From the NCBI GenBank assembly GCA_030407315.1, contig JALQPE010001977.1:1-64000 (forward strand): DNA of 64,000 bases, in the 5' to 3' direction. Source of the DNA: Asparagopsis taxiformis. Taxonomy: Eukaryota; Rhodophyta; Florideophyceae; Bonnemaisoniales; Bonnemaisoniaceae. Each line of letters starts with the position of its first letter. The stretch's first letter is position 1. The notes beneath the pieces are model-generated. The model made no database searches. It saw nothing but the letters and a program-made list of their open reading frames with translations, and was not told the DNA's origin. Positions 63,457-64,000 of the stretch are shown in pieces. A program made the position numbers and the translations under genes.

Positions 63457-64000
63457 ATGGCATCTTTCGCAACTCCAATCGCTATCACGCAGCGACTAAC
63501 CCGTTTGCAAGCGCGATATGAGTGTGGCACATGCCCATTGCGGATGGATGTGCGTGCGACAGACCACGAGGCGCGGCGCTCGCTCGCTGGAAAAACAGCT
63601 GTAGTAACGGGTGGTCATCGTGGAATCGGACGAGATATAACACTCGGACTTGCAGCGGCTGGTGCAGACGTGCTGATTATAGACCGTTACGGCGGCAAGG
63701 ACAGCGATATTCCATCGCACGTCGCGTCTTTAGGACGAAACTATTACAGCATCCAGGCAGACCTGGCCGACGCGCGCGCAGTTGAACATGCCGCTGAGCA
63801 GGCGAAACTAACGGTGGGACAAATAGACATCCTAGTCAACAATGCGGGAATATCGCGTCTGGCGCCGCTGGAAGACTTGTCGGTCGAGGATTGGGATGCA
63901 ACAATGGCGGTGAATGTACGCGCACCGTTTCTGCTGACGTGTGCGTTTGCGCGTGGCGAAGATGGGATGCTCGCGAGGGGAAGCGGCACTGTGGTGAACG
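63457..64000 (+). CDS. Short-chain dehydrogenase/reductase, 3' end outside the window
   Basis: At least 181 codons from ATG 63457, still open at the window edge. After a ~45-residue N-terminal extension comes the Rossmann start KTAVVTGGHRGIGRDI (TGxxxGxG cofactor loop), a probable NAD-selecting Asp in LIIDRYGG, NNAGIS and the beginning of the catalytic segment. It resembles sugar-acid dehydrogenases such as 2-deoxy-D-gluconate 3-dehydrogenase (KduD), but the active-site Ser/Tyr/Lys lie beyond the edge. The CxxC in the extension (ECGTCPL) is unexplained. Confidence 0.85.
   Translation, partial: MASFATPIAITQRLTRLQARYECGTCPLRMDVRATDHEARRSLAGKTAVVTGGHRGIGRDITLGLAAAGADVLIIDRYGGKDSDIPSHVASLGRNYYSIQADLADARAVEHAAEQAKLTVGQIDILVNNAGISRLAPLEDLSVEDWDATMAVNVRAPFLLTCAFARGEDGMLARGSGTVVN

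Noticed and set aside
1..64000. tRNA or rRNA genes
   Set aside because: I looked for GTTCGANNC-type B boxes with a matching acceptor stem and for conserved rRNA words and found none convincing; a covariance-model search would be needed to exclude them.

Overview
The window looks like nuclear DNA from a eukaryotic alga, most likely a red alga of the florideophyte type. This is an inference from content; no marker gene fixes the lineage. The reasons are: almost all genes are single uninterrupted frames, with only one gene (62100-63202) showing clear short spliceosomal introns; a plastid-type DUF4079 membrane protein and an HflX GTPase with an N-terminal extension sit beside mitochondrial and secretory proteins; several genes have TATA boxes about 60-75 bases before the ATG; and the intergenic DNA is loaded with Ty3/gypsy retrotransposons.

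Left part (1-25,886): repeats and a nested retrotransposon stack. A minus-strand LTR end lies at 1-47. A cluster of perfect GACAGTAAA/TTTACTGTC palindromes follows (1222-1451), then a long non-coding zone rich in short covarying hairpins and an old ~866-bp duplication (about 2940-4740). A Ty3/gypsy chromovirus ('outer element', 4952-25886, 362-bp LTRs, TSD TAGGG) is split twice: in gag by a 13,664-bp chromovirus ('inner element', 6504-20167, 662-bp LTRs, TSD GGTGA), and in the reverse transcriptase by a 1275-bp solo LTR of a third family (21678-22952, TSD GGTTC). The inner element has an intact 1.5-kaa pol with chromodomain and, between pol and the 3' LTR, a 5.3-kb insert carrying a 742-codon antisense gene of unknown function. 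The 5' leader of the outer element holds an array of five hairpins with different, fully complementary stems and a constant bulge/loop.

Middle part (25,887-50,200): two tandem BCS1-like AAA ATPase genes whose C-terminal halves were homogenised by gene conversion; three CAP/SCP-domain proteins (two of them secreted); a membrane-anchored cyclophilin (frame break); a zeta-class glutathione transferase (maleylacetoacetate isomerase type) separated by one in-frame TAG from a class I/II aminotransferase; and an acidic protein whose 3' end overlaps the aminotransferase. Long intergenic stretches hold only decayed frames.

Right part (53,600-64,000): a compact housekeeping cluster: NUDT22-like Nudix hydrolase, DUF4079 plastid membrane protein, LYR-motif complex III assembly factor, HflX GTPase, hemerythrin-like protein, HGSNAT-like acetyltransferase, a three-exon unknown gene, and the 5' end of a short-chain dehydrogenase cut by the window edge. 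Genes here are often divergent pairs sharing 200-400-bp promoters.

All family names come from motifs recognised by eye; no database search was run.
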